From Brevibacillus brevis (GTDB lineage Bacteria > Bacillota > Bacilli > Brevibacillales > Brevibacillaceae), in contig NZ_CP030117.1 of NCBI RefSeq assembly GCF_001039275.2, positions 5,249,501 to 5,313,500 on the forward strand: a DNA stretch of 64,000 nt. Reading direction: 5' to 3'. Position 1 is the stretch's first letter. Each line of letters opens with the position of its first letter. Made by a program: the position numbers and the translations under genes. The notes beneath the pieces were generated by a model. That model was given only the letters and a program-made list of their open reading frames with translations. It did not search any database and was not told the origin of the DNA. Below are positions 1 through 7,828 of the stretch, piece after piece.

Positions 1-179
1 TGGAGGAAAGTTTGTTTAAAAAAGACTACCAAGCATGGCGAAAATACGAAATTCGCAAGCACAATAAGCTCACGCCTGATTCCCTGGCCCAAATTCAAGT
101 CCACATGTTCTTAAGTGATTCTGGAAAAATGAAGATGGACTCGGTCAAATACCCTGACCCGCTTGGGCCGAATAAATAA
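1..179 (+). CDS. C-terminal end of an unrecognised protein (partial)
   Basis: An open frame enters from the left edge and ends at TAA 177-179, giving about 58 residues. It is lysine-rich and charged, beginning EESLFKKDYQAWRK and ending in PDPLGPNK. The start lies outside the window. No family is recognised in this fragment. It is followed immediately by a hairpin shared with the convergent ald gene, which supports a real gene end here. Confidence 0.55.
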   Translation, partial: EESLFKKDYQAWRKYEIRKHNKLTPDSLAQIQVHMFLSDSGKMKMDSVKYPDPLGPNK

Positions 180-181
180 AA

Positions 182-213
182 AAACTGCTTGCCGAAGCTC
201 GGACAAGCAGTTT
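182..213. terminator. Bidirectional rho-independent terminator
   Basis: Ten-base arms at 182-191 and 204-213 (AAACTGCTTG / CAAGCAGTTT) are perfectly complementary around a 12-base loop. On the minus strand the stem runs into a T-rich tract, terminating ald. On the plus strand it is followed by a pyrimidine-rich CTTCTTTCT, serving the gene that ends at 179. Confidence 0.8.
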
Positions 214-236
214 CTTCTTTCTATTTACCGTTGAAG

Positions 237-1361
237 CTAGTTTTTCACCAGCAAAACTTCTTCAATAGAAGCATACGGCAGGTTATGCGCATCAGCGACA
301 GCTTTGTAAGCGACTTTGCCGTCGATGACGTTTACGCCTTTTGCCAATGCTTTGTTGTCGCGAATTGCTTGTGCGTAGCCTTTGTTCGCCAATTGTACCG
401 CGTAAGGAACGGTTACGTTGGTCAGGGCCAATGTAGATGTACGAGCGACTGCGCCAGGCATGTTGGCTACCGCGTAGTGAATCACACCGTGCTTCTCATA
501 GGTTGGCTTGTCATGAGTAGTGATGCGGTCAACGGTTTCAATCGATCCGCCTTGGTCAATCGCAACGTCTACGATCACAGAACCAGGTGACATCTCTTTT
601 ACCATGTCTTCTGTTACCAGACGTGGAGCACGAGCACCTGGAATGAGTACAGCGCCTACCAGCAAATCTGCTTTTTTCACAGCGTTTGCGATGTTGAAGG
701 AATTGGACATCAGCGTCTGAACGCGACCTTGGAACAAGTCATCCAGTTGGCGCAGACGGTCTGCGTTTACATCGATGATCGTCACATTTGCACCCAGTCC
801 AAGCGCCATTTTCGCTGCGTTCGTCCCTACGATCCCGCCGCCGATTACGACTACCTCGCCTTTTGGTACGCCTGGTACGCCACCGAGCAGAACACCTTTT
901 CCACCGTATTGCTTTTCCAAGAATTGTGCGCCGATTTGAACGGACATGCGGCCTGCTACTTCAGACATCGGCATCAACAGAGGCAGAGCGCCATTGTCGA
1001 GCTGAATGGTTTCGTAAGCGATTGCAATCACTTTTTTGTCGATCAATTCACGAGTCAATTCAGGCTCTGGTGCGAGATGCAAATACGTAAACAGAATCAG
1101 ACCCTCGCGGAAATATCCGTATTCAGCAGGGAGTGGTTCTTTTACTTTCATTACCATGTCAGACGCCCATGCCTCTGCTGCTGTTTCTACGATCTCAGCG
1201 CCTACTGCCTTGTAATCTTCATTCGTAAAACCACTGCCTTGCCCTGCACTTGTTTCTACACGAACGGAATGTCCGTTTTGTACCAGAGCAGCTACACCTG
1301 CCGGGGTAATGGCTACGCGGTTCTCATTATTTTTAATTTCTTTTGGAATTCCAACGATCAT
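237..1361 (-). CDS. ald: Alanine dehydrogenase
   Basis: NAD-dependent L-alanine dehydrogenase (alanine to pyruvate plus ammonia), cytosolic, 374 residues, close to the usual size of about 375. The N-terminus [20 protein letters not shown] is the family signature. VMKVKEPL carries the substrate-binding lysine and [11 protein letters not shown] the catalytic histidine. [18 protein letters not shown] is the Rossmann loop. The frame is open 24 codons further upstream, but AAGGAGG stands 9-10 bases before the ATG at 1361, so that start is chosen. It lies 131 bp downstream of adeR in the same direction, the arrangement known from Bacillus, where AdeR activates ald. Confidence 0.96.
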   Translation of the reverse strand: MIVGIPKEIKNNENRVAITPAGVAALVQNGHSVRVETSAGQGSGFTNEDYKAVGAEIVETAAEAWASDMVMKVKEPLPAEYGYFREGLILFTYLHLAPEPELTRELIDKKVIAIAYETIQLDNGALPLLMPMSEVAGRMSVQIGAQFLEKQYGGKGVLLGGVPGVPKGEVVVIGGGIVGTNAAKMALGLGANVTIIDVNADRLRQLDDLFQGRVQTLMSNSFNIANAVKKADLLVGAVLIPGARAPRLVTEDMVKEMSPGSVIVDVAIDQGGSIETVDRITTHDKPTYEKHGVIHYAVANMPGAVARTSTLALTNVTVPYAVQLANKGYAQAIRDNKALAKGVNVIDGKVAYKAVADAHNLPYASIEEVLLVKN

Positions 1362-1470
1362 GATAAGTATGTCCTCCTTGGAAACGCCAATTTCTTTGCG
1401 GTTACTATTATTGTACAGCGTATCTTCGGGCATACTCCTTGGAGATTCCTTTAATTTTAGCGTCTTTTCA

Positions 1471-1488
1471 TTTGTGAAAATTCACAAA
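1471..1488. promoter_or_regulatory. 18-bp palindrome upstream of ald, candidate AdeR site
   Basis: TTTGTGAA (1471-1478) and TTCACAAA (1481-1488) form a perfect inverted repeat with a two-base centre. It sits between the adeR stop and the ald start, about 110 bp upstream of the ald ATG. The position suits an activator site for the PucR-type regulator encoded next door. The assignment to AdeR is inference from position and symmetry. Confidence 0.5.
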
Positions 1489-1492
1489 CAAA

Positions 1493-2731
1493 CTACTGTT
1501 CCCCATCTAATTTGGCTATTTTCAACTCTAAATATAAGGCAGCCCGCTGGTTCATATTGTCGAGATCGACACGCATGATCTCCTCAATTCTTCTCAGTCG
1601 GTAGCTCAACGTATTAATGTGGATATGCAGGCGCTCTGCTGTCTTGTTGACCTTGCCAGCGGCATCCAAAAAAGTCTCCAATGTCGTCAAGAGCGTGGTC
1701 TGGTTGTCGCGATCGTACTGTCTGAGCTTTTCCAGCCGTTCATTCTGGTAGCCCTGCTCCTCTTCCCACTGCTTCAGTTGTAGTAGATATCGATAAATCC
1801 CTAGCTCGTGATACCCGTGAATCCCCTCATTTTCCTGCGGAAACAGCTTTTTGATCTTGAGCGCATGCAGCGCTTCCCTGTAGCTTTTCACAATATCCGT
1901 ATAAGACTTGTAATCTCTCCCGTACCCAGCAATTACCTGGCGTCCTTCCGTGACATGTGCTTCGAGCTTGCCGAGCGAGTCGGCGAGGAACTGTTCCACC
2001 TTGCGAATGAGCACGTCACTCTTGTCTTTTTTCGCATCGGACAAACCGATCAATAAGATAATTTGCGAGCCGTCGACAACCCAGAGCAGCTTGTCACGCA
2101 TTAGCAACGGATACAAGTACTGGTCCAGACGGGCTCCTGCCGCTTCAATAATACAAATTAAATAAGAGGTCGGAAGCTGCATCTGCAAGGTGTCCGCTTT
2201 TTGGCGAATGGCAGCCTCACTACTGTGATTCCCCAGCAACAGCTCCCATAGAAATTCCTTGCGTCGCTGCTCCTCCGCCTTGCGTTTTCCCTGCCGTTGG
2301 ATGAGACGCGAGACGGCTACGCGTGCTGCCTGACGAAGAATTTCATCATCGTCTCGGGTAATTGGTCGATTCACCTCTTGTGCCCAAATGTAACCGAGCA
2401 CGTCGCTCCCTCTGCGAATGGCTATCGCCACACGCTTACCCAAACCGATTTCGTCCTTGGCCGGGATGTGTACGGGGTCGTCTTGCGTTAACAGCTCCTG
2501 AAATACGCCGTCCTTCCAAAGGCGCGTCAGCACTTTTTCCGGTACCCGTCGCCCCATGATGGTAGACCAGCGCGCTTCATCTGTGCTTTCTCCGTGTGAG
2601 CTGTAAGCAATCAGTTTATGATCGGCATCTTCAACCGTTATCGGATTTTGCAAAAGTTCTCCAATGACATCAGCTAATTCTTCGATATCAGCATGCTGAT
2701 ACTGTTGAAAATAGTTAGGCTCTACGGGCAC
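1493..2731 (-). CDS. adeR: PucR/CdaR-type transcriptional regulator, AdeR-like
   Basis: A 412-residue regulator. The N-terminal half resembles a GAF-like sensory domain (IAIRRGSDVLGYIWAQE). The C-terminus carries the PucR-type helix-turn-helix (LLTTLETFLDAAGKVNKTAERLHIHINTLSYRLRRIEEI, roughly residues 345-385). The start is GTG with AGAGGTG five bases upstream. It directly precedes ald on the same strand. In Bacillus subtilis the homologous AdeR activates ald, so control of alanine use is the likely role. The effector is not visible from sequence. Confidence 0.88.
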   Translation of the reverse strand: MPVEPNYFQQYQHADIEELADVIGELLQNPITVEDADHKLIAYSSHGESTDEARWSTIMGRRVPEKVLTRLWKDGVFQELLTQDDPVHIPAKDEIGLGKRVAIAIRRGSDVLGYIWAQEVNRPITRDDDEILRQAARVAVSRLIQRQGKRKAEEQRRKEFLWELLLGNHSSEAAIRQKADTLQMQLPTSYLICIIEAAGARLDQYLYPLLMRDKLLWVVDGSQIILLIGLSDAKKDKSDVLIRKVEQFLADSLGKLEAHVTEGRQVIAGYGRDYKSYTDIVKSYREALHALKIKKLFPQENEGIHGYHELGIYRYLLQLKQWEEEQGYQNERLEKLRQYDRDNQTTLLTTLETFLDAAGKVNKTAERLHIHINTLSYRLRRIEEIMRVDLDNMNQRAALYLELKIAKLDGEQ

Positions 2732-2812
2732 ACTTTCACCTCTTTACCGCTCTTTTCTACGCGTTCCTCTATTATAGTAGAAAACATGACTTCGCTAAAT
2801 GCTCTCGGTCAA

Positions 2813-3382
2813 TTAATAAGAAGCGGTCGGAATCATGTCGCTGTCATGCGAATTGACACAAAGGAATCTGGTGACCTCTCCTGTACGGTTCACCCAGTTG
2901 TGCGGAACGGATGAATCCATGTGAATGCTGTCGCCAGGGAACAAATCATGCTCCTCTTCCCCCAGCAAAAGAGTCAACACACCTTCAAGGACGTAGATAA
3001 ACTCTTGCCCCTTATGTACAAAAGGCGTGCCTTTTTCTCCATGCGGTGAAAGCGTGACAAGAATCGGTACCAGCGACGGATTCTCCAAATCACCGGACAG
3101 GTCCTCATACACAAAAGGCGCATGCAAAAGCCCAGACCGCTCTTTGCTCGCTCTGCGTACCTGCCCATTCCCTCCACTCGACTCACCCGAAAAGAAATAG
3201 CCTGGGCTCACTCCCAAGGCTTCCGAAATTTTTTTCAATGACTCTAGCGTAATGGAAGACTTCCCACGCTCTACTTGGGACAAAAAGCTGATCGACAGCT
3301 GTGTTTTTTCCGCAATTTGTTTGAGTGTCTTCTTTTTGCCGACACGAAGCGATTTGATTAATACACCAATGGTAGGTTCCAT
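2813..3382 (-). CDS. XRE-family regulator with C-terminal cupin domain
   Basis: A 189-residue regulator. An XRE helix-turn-helix (LKQIAEKTQLSISFLSQVERGKSS, about residues 18-45) is followed by a cupin_2 barrel (FVHKGQEFIYVLEGVLTLLLG ... PGDSIHMDSSVPHNWVN, about 115-175). Proteins of this type sense small ligands and repress or activate adjacent catabolic genes. The ATG at 3382 has GCGAGG seven bases upstream; the in-frame ATG at 3388 is too close to it. The gene is divergent from an MHS transporter and an ornithine-cyclodeaminase-family enzyme, the likely targets. The twin palindromes at 3541-3580 are candidate operators. Confidence 0.88.
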   Translation of the reverse strand: MEPTIGVLIKSLRVGKKKTLKQIAEKTQLSISFLSQVERGKSSITLESLKKISEALGVSPGYFFSGESSGGNGQVRRASKERSGLLHAPFVYEDLSGDLENPSLVPILVTLSPHGEKGTPFVHKGQEFIYVLEGVLTLLLGEEEHDLFPGDSIHMDSSVPHNWVNRTGEVTRFLCVNSHDSDMIPTASY

Positions 3383-3470
3383 TTGCATACCTCGCCGTAA
3401 AAAGGATAGGTCTATCATACTCTTTCCCGAAAAAAGTTGTAAAGTTAGCATAAGTATCAATTTTTACTAT

Positions 3471-3498
3471 TGCCACAAATTGTGTTGCATTTTATAAT
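3471..3498 (+). promoter_or_regulatory. Sigma-A promoter for the MHS transporter operon
   Basis: TTGCCA (3471-3476), a 16-base spacer and a perfect TATAAT (3493-3498). Transcription would begin near 3505, leaving about 100 bases of leader before the ATG at 3608. Two palindromes lie inside that leader. Confidence 0.6.
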
Positions 3499-3540
3499 CT
3501 TTATTATTATCAGATTTGTAATCGTTTTATTTGTGAAAAT

Positions 3541-3580
3541 TGAAGTACTACTTCACTCTGAAATTGAAGTGACACTTCAA
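3541..3580. promoter_or_regulatory. Tandem palindromic operators in the transporter leader
   Basis: TGAAGT-ACT-ACTTCA (3541-3555) and TTGAAGT-GAC-ACTTCAA (3564-3580) share the same half-site with a three-base centre. Their centres are 24 bp apart. They lie downstream of the predicted start of transcription and just before the ribosome site, a position suited to roadblock repression. The adjacent XRE-cupin protein is the obvious candidate to bind them; that is inference. Confidence 0.6.
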
Positions 3581-3607
3581 TATCTACCGACAAAGGAGGA
3601 TTACCCG

Positions 3608-4909
3608 ATGGCATTACAAACACAAGCGGGCGTTTCCAAAAAGGTTCAAAACAAAGCGTTGGTCGCGAGCCTGATTGGCAGCTCCATTGAATGGTTTGAC
3701 TTTTTTCTGTATGGAACCATGGCATCGCTCGTATTCAACAAGCTATTTTTTCCTTCGTCTGATCCAACTGTAGGCTTACTGCTCTCTTATCTCTCATTTG
3801 GTCTTCCCTTTTTCATCCGGCCTTTAGGTGGCGTGATCTTCAGTCATATCGGGGACAAAATCGGTCGTAAAAAGACGCTGGTCTTGACGTTGTCGCTGAT
3901 GGGAGGTGCTACCGTCTTAATCGGCTTGCTGCCTGATTACAATGCTATTGGCATCTGGGCTCCGATTCTTCTCGTCATGATGCGTTTGATTCAGGGCTTA
4001 GGGATCGGCGGCGAATGGGGAGGCGCATTGCTTCTCGCCGTAGAGTACTCCGGCAAAGGCAGACGCGGCTTTTTTGGGAGTATCCCGCAAATGGGTGTAA
4101 CGATCGGTATGCTTCTCGGTACGTTGGCCATTTCTTTAATGAGTGCGCTTCCCGATGATCAATTCATGTCTTGGGGCTGGCGAATTCCGTTTCTATTGAG
4201 TGCAGCGCTCGTCTTTTTAGGACTCTGGATTCGCAATGGCATCGATGAAACGCCAGCTTTTCAAGAAGCAAAAAAGACGGGGAACATTGCGAAAGTTCCC
4301 ATCGTAGATACATTTCGCTATCACTGGAAAGCTGTTCTGATTGCCGTCGGAGCCAAAGTGGTAGAAACGGCACCGTTCTATATTTTCTCGACGTTTATTA
4401 TTGCCTACGCGACGAACTACTTGGGCTACGACCGAATAACGGTACTCAATGCCGTGACGATCGCCACATTAGTGACAACCATCGCGATTCCGTACATGGG
4501 CATGCTGTCAGATAAAGTAGGAAGAAAGCCTTTGTATGTCGTGGGAACGATAGCGATGATGCTGTTTGCATTCCCTTACTTTTATATGCTGTCATTGAAA
4601 TCAGCTCTCTGGCTTACCGTCGCTACAGTCATCGGACTCGGGATTCTCTGGGCTCCGGTCACAGCTGTATTGGGTACGATGTTCTCCGAGATTTTCAGTA
4701 CAAATGTACGCTATACTGGGGTAACGGTTGGCTACCAGCTCGGTGCTGCTTTGGCAGGCGGTACTGCTCCACTGATCGCTACTGCCTTGTTAAGCTCCTT
4801 TAACTCGTGGGTGCCAATCGCTTTGTACATTGTCATTTCCGGGGTTATTTCTCTCATTGCGGTTTCTGCTACGAAGGAAACAAAGGATTTGGATTTGGAC
4901 GAATCCTGA
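3608..4909 (+). CDS. MFS transporter, metabolite:H+ symporter (MHS) family
   Basis: A 433-residue, 12-helix secondary transporter of the inner membrane. ASLIGSSIEWFDFFLYGTMASL, GDKIGRKKTL and GIGGEWGGALLLAVEY are hallmarks of the MHS branch (ShiA, ProP, YhjE), proton symporters for organic acids, betaine or amino-acid derivatives. AAAGGAGG precedes the ATG at 3608, although the frame is open further upstream. Its stop is followed 17 bases later by an ornithine-cyclodeaminase-family gene, so it probably imports that enzyme's substrate. The substrate cannot be told from sequence. Confidence 0.9.
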   Translation: MALQTQAGVSKKVQNKALVASLIGSSIEWFDFFLYGTMASLVFNKLFFPSSDPTVGLLLSYLSFGLPFFIRPLGGVIFSHIGDKIGRKKTLVLTLSLMGGATVLIGLLPDYNAIGIWAPILLVMMRLIQGLGIGGEWGGALLLAVEYSGKGRRGFFGSIPQMGVTIGMLLGTLAISLMSALPDDQFMSWGWRIPFLLSAALVFLGLWIRNGIDETPAFQEAKKTGNIAKVPIVDTFRYHWKAVLIAVGAKVVETAPFYIFSTFIIAYATNYLGYDRITVLNAVTIATLVTTIAIPYMGMLSDKVGRKPLYVVGTIAMMLFAFPYFYMLSLKSALWLTVATVIGLGILWAPVTAVLGTMFSEIFSTNVRYTGVTVGYQLGAALAGGTAPLIATALLSSFNSWVPIALYIVISGVISLIAVSATKETKDLDLDES

Positions 4910-4926
4910 TGGAAAGGAAGAATGAG

Positions 4927-5913
4927 ATGCTAGTATTAAGCCGTGAAAACATTGAACAAATCTATACGATGAAAGATTGCTTGGAAGATGTGGAACACGT
5001 CTTCCGTGAGCATATGCTGGGAAACGTTACCACCCCTGTTCGTACTGCCATTGACCATCCGAAATACGGAGCAACCAGTCTATACATGCCGTCCTATTTG
5101 GAAACGGACGATTACGTAGCGGTAAAAATCATCAGCATTTTCCCTGAGAATCACAAGCACGATATCAAAGCACTCCAAAGTGTAATCGTGTTGACCGAAG
5201 CTAAAACCGGACAGCATGTGGCGATGATGGACGCGAGCCTCTTGACGATTATGCGCACAGGTGCAAGCAGTGGCGTTGCAACCAAATACTTGGCAAAAGA
5301 ACATGCGCAAAGCTGCGCTGTATTGGGATGCGGGGCACAATCGATCGGACAAATTCAAGCCGTCATGGAAGTCCGTCTGTTGACAAACATTTATCTTTAT
5401 AACCGCACACGTGAGAAAGCGGACGAAATGAAACAAACACTGCTCTCGCTCTACCCCGAGTGGCAAGGCGAAATCACGGTTATGGATGATGCCAATGAAG
5501 CGGTGGCGAATGCCGAAATTGTGATTTGCAGCACGAAGGCTACCAGCCCGTTGTTTGATGGAACACGCTTGCGTCCTGGTACGCATATCAATGCCATCGG
5601 TGCTTTTCTTCCTCATATGCAGGAGGTCGACCTGACTACTGTACAAAACAGCAAAGTCGTGGTCGATACACTCGAGGGAGCCCAGCACGAAGCCGGCGAT
5701 CTGCTCATTCCGATTGAACACGGTGAATGGAGCTTTGAACAAATGCACGCTGAGCTGGGAGACATTCTGATTGGGAAAAAACCTGGCCGAGAAAACGATG
5801 ACGAAATCACGCTGTACAAATCCGTGGGTGTTGCCTATTTGGACACAGCCGTTGCCAAAACGGTCTATGAACGGGCGAAAGCAAATGGCATTGGAACAGA
5901 AATCAGCTTGTAA
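4927..5913 (+). CDS. Ornithine cyclodeaminase / mu-crystallin family protein
   Basis: A 328-residue NAD(P)-binding enzyme. The family spans ornithine cyclodeaminase, alanine dehydrogenase (archaeal type), ketimine reductase and mu-crystallin. Visible features are the substrate-side segment TSLYMPSYLE...VAVKIISIFPEN, the conserved MRTGASSGVATKYLA and the Rossmann loop VLGCGAQSIGQIQAVME. The ATG at 4927 has AAAGGAAG six bases upstream. An ATG at 4909 overlapping the transporter stop lacks such a site. Cotranscribed with the MHS transporter and probably controlled by the XRE-cupin regulator. Ornithine as substrate is not established. Confidence 0.88.
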   Translation: MLVLSRENIEQIYTMKDCLEDVEHVFREHMLGNVTTPVRTAIDHPKYGATSLYMPSYLETDDYVAVKIISIFPENHKHDIKALQSVIVLTEAKTGQHVAMMDASLLTIMRTGASSGVATKYLAKEHAQSCAVLGCGAQSIGQIQAVMEVRLLTNIYLYNRTREKADEMKQTLLSLYPEWQGEITVMDDANEAVANAEIVICSTKATSPLFDGTRLRPGTHINAIGAFLPHMQEVDLTTVQNSKVVVDTLEGAQHEAGDLLIPIEHGEWSFEQMHAELGDILIGKKPGRENDDEITLYKSVGVAYLDTAVAKTVYERAKANGIGTEISL

Positions 5914-5929
5914 ATCCTGGTTTTTAAAA

Positions 5930-5967
5930 AAACAGCCGCCTTCCCACCCGGGATTTGGCGGCTGTTT
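5930..5967. terminator. Bidirectional terminator
   Basis: Perfect 11-bp arms AAACAGCCGCC (5930-5940) and GGCGGCTGTTT (5957-5967). T-rich sequence follows on the plus strand (GCTTTTTCC), and an A-tract preceding the stem gives the T run on the minus strand. It separates the cyclodeaminase gene from the convergent CheY-like gene. Confidence 0.85.
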
Positions 5968-5979
5968 GCTTTTTCCGGT

Positions 5980-6333
5980 TTACAAAAGTCGGGCGATGGC
6001 ATCAAGTATCTGCTCTTTTTGAAAAGGCTTCACGACGAAATCACTCGCTCCTGTTTTCATCGCTTCCAGCACCTTCTGCCGGTGCCCGACTGCCGAGCAG
6101 ATCAAAATTTTGGCATCACGGTCAAAATCCAAGATGTGACGCATGGCTTCAATCCCGTGCATGTGCGGCATGGTAATATCCATGGTGACAATATCTGGCT
6201 TGAGCTCCTTGTACTTTTCAATTGCCTCCAAACCATTGCTCGCTTCTCCACAAACTTCATGTTGTTCGCCTAGCATATCCGTCAGCACCCTTCTCGTGAA
6301 GGCTGCGTCATCTACTATCAGCAATCGGGCCAT
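5980..6333 (-). CDS. CheY-like single-domain response regulator
   Basis: A 117-residue receiver domain with no output domain. The acidic pocket is D8/D9, the phosphoacceptor D52 (VTMDITMP), the switch serine S80 and the conserved lysine K102 (VKPF). The wording VDDAAFTRR and PDIVTMDITMP is closer to Bacillus CheY than to Spo0F. A ribosome site AGGGG precedes the ATG. It is not in a chemotaxis operon here. The nearest kinase is the orphan sensor kinase at 7829-9649, transcribed away from it. Its partner is unknown; it could be a second CheY or a phosphorelay intermediate. Confidence 0.9.
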   Translation of the reverse strand: MARLLIVDDAAFTRRVLTDMLGEQHEVCGEASNGLEAIEKYKELKPDIVTMDITMPHMHGIEAMRHILDFDRDAKILICSAVGHRQKVLEAMKTGASDFVVKPFQKEQILDAIARLL

Positions 6334-6452
6334 GCAGTCTTATCCCCTCGCATCTCGCTTGCTATTCTACTTCCTACTTTTGCAGAAATCGCAAGCCTTG
6401 TCCACGAGAGAAAATGACTTCTTTTGTCGAATGGCGCGAACTCCGATCGGTA

Positions 6453-6644
6453 TTATGAAATAAAGCCGATTCGCTCGCTGCTTTCTTTCGAATCGCTATC
6501 ACTGGCGGGTTCAGCTGTCCCGCTCGACGCCAGAGGGCTGTCTGGTTTCGGGTGTGGAGTGGTCTCTCCAATTTCTGGTCGATCGACCTGTGTGACCTCA
6601 TCCGGAATATGAATCTGGGGGATTTCCACCATATCGTTTTCCAT
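6453..6644 (-). CDS. Small acidic, proline/serine-rich hypothetical protein
   Basis: A 63-residue frame that starts MENDMVEIPQIHIPDE and ends KESSERIGFIS. It is rich in Pro, Ser, Asp and Glu, with no predicted membrane segment, and is likely disordered. GGGAGG stands ten bases before the ATG, which is the main support for translation. It lies between the CheY-like gene and the divergent BMP/kinase unit. No family is recognised. A longer overlapping minus-strand frame (6374-6877) lacks such a site and looks like noise. Confidence 0.42.
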   Translation of the reverse strand: MENDMVEIPQIHIPDEVTQVDRPEIGETTPHPKPDSPLASSGTAEPASDSDSKESSERIGFIS

Positions 6645-6744
6645 CGCGTGTACGCCTCCCTTCTGTTCCCGCTGTGCAGGATGTTCTCCATACGATTAGC
6701 CTGTCCGTATCCCTTTTTTCCATGCACAACCTTCAGAGAACCGA

Positions 6745-6750
6745 TATAAT
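6745..6750 (+). promoter_or_regulatory. Possible -10 box for the BMP/kinase unit
   Basis: A perfect TATAAT at 6745-6750 stands 63 bases before the ATG at 6813. The -35 region (best candidate TGCACA, 16 bases upstream) is poor, so the assignment is tentative. Confidence 0.35.
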
Positions 6751-6812
6751 AGGCATGACGTGTATTTATATTTTCAAGTGGATTATGCTTTTTTTCTATG
6801 GAGGAATCCCGC

Positions 6813-7823
6813 ATGCCAAAGCTGCTGCCATTTCCCGTCTTATTTACCGGTTTGGTAGTCGGGCTGCTTCTGCTCATTACCAGTCAGTTCGTTACAAGCA
6901 TGAAGCATCTTGATAAAGTCATAAATAAAAGCAGCCATTCTTCTGAAAAAGTGCGTGTCGCCCTGTTGCTGGAGGGCCCCACTTATGATCAGGGCTGGAA
7001 CAGCAGTGCGTTGGAGAGTATGACAGAACTGCAAAAAAGATTTAACTTTTCACTCGAAATCGCCAATAATATAAAACCGGAGCAGATTACGAAGGTGGCT
7101 GAGAAATATGCAGCCAACGACTATGATCTCGTACTCGGTCATGGCCTCATCTTCTCTGATCCTTTTACAGACGTGGCGCTTCGGTATCCGAAAACACACT
7201 TTGTTTCCTTTAACGGAGAGGCTCCGCATCCGAATCAGACCACGATTCGTTACGATATGAAGCCTGCTGGCAAGCTCGTGGGTATCCTAGCCGCCAAAAT
7301 GACAAAATCGGATAAAGTCGGGTACATCATGGTAGACAAGCCCACAGAACTCCATCAAGTAGAAGGCTTTATCGATGGCGTGAAAAAGGCGTCGCCCAAA
7401 ACCACTATCGTCGTGGGAAAAGTTCCTGATTTCAATGATATTGAGGGGGCCATTCGCACGACTCGCGACATGATTGCACAAGGTGTGGATGTCATCTACA
7501 CCACAGGCGACAGCTTCAATCTCGAAGTGATTACAGAAGCGCAGCGCGCAGGAGTATTCACCATCGGATATATTGCTGATCAGCGCTACATCGCTCCTGA
7601 CTTCGTGCTGGCCTCCATGATGCAGGATGTTCGTCAGTGCTACCGCATCATCATGGAACAGTTTATTCAAGGGGATCTCCCCAATGGAAAAGTTATGTAC
7701 GGACTTGCCGAAGGAGTCAACCATCTCAGTCAATTCGGACACATGGTGCCAGCAAATGTACGTGAAGATTTAGAACGGGAACTGCAAAATCTCATTCCTT
7801 CCCGTGGCTCGTATGGAGGTTAA
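6813..7823 (+). CDS. Membrane-anchored BMP-family substrate-binding protein (Med-like)
   Basis: A 336-residue protein of the BMP/PnrA-like periplasmic-binding fold. One N-terminal hydrophobic segment (FPVLFTGLVVGLLLLITSQF) acts as an anchor, with no lipobox cysteine. The binding domain begins at VRVALLLEGPTYDQGWN and includes DYDLVLGHGLIFSDPF and TTGDSFNLEVITEAQRAG. The same layout occurs in Bacillus Med. GGAGG eight bases upstream fixes the ATG at 6813. No permease or ATPase is nearby. The next gene, five bases away, is a sensor kinase, so this is probably a ligand-sensing partner, not a transporter part. Confidence 0.85.
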   Translation: MPKLLPFPVLFTGLVVGLLLLITSQFVTSMKHLDKVINKSSHSSEKVRVALLLEGPTYDQGWNSSALESMTELQKRFNFSLEIANNIKPEQITKVAEKYAANDYDLVLGHGLIFSDPFTDVALRYPKTHFVSFNGEAPHPNQTTIRYDMKPAGKLVGILAAKMTKSDKVGYIMVDKPTELHQVEGFIDGVKKASPKTTIVVGKVPDFNDIEGAIRTTRDMIAQGVDVIYTTGDSFNLEVITEAQRAGVFTIGYIADQRYIAPDFVLASMMQDVRQCYRIIMEQFIQGDLPNGKVMYGLAEGVNHLSQFGHMVPANVREDLERELQNLIPSRGSYGG

Positions 7824-7828
7824 TCAGC

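Noticed and set aside
729-1454. A 241-residue plus-strand frame over ald
   Set aside because: It is antisense to a clear alanine dehydrogenase, with cysteine- and histidine-rich composition typical of reverse-frame translation.
6374-6877. A 167-residue minus-strand frame spanning the regulator-BMP gap
   Set aside because: It runs into the start of the BMP gene, has no Shine-Dalgarno sequence and overlaps the better-supported 63-residue frame.
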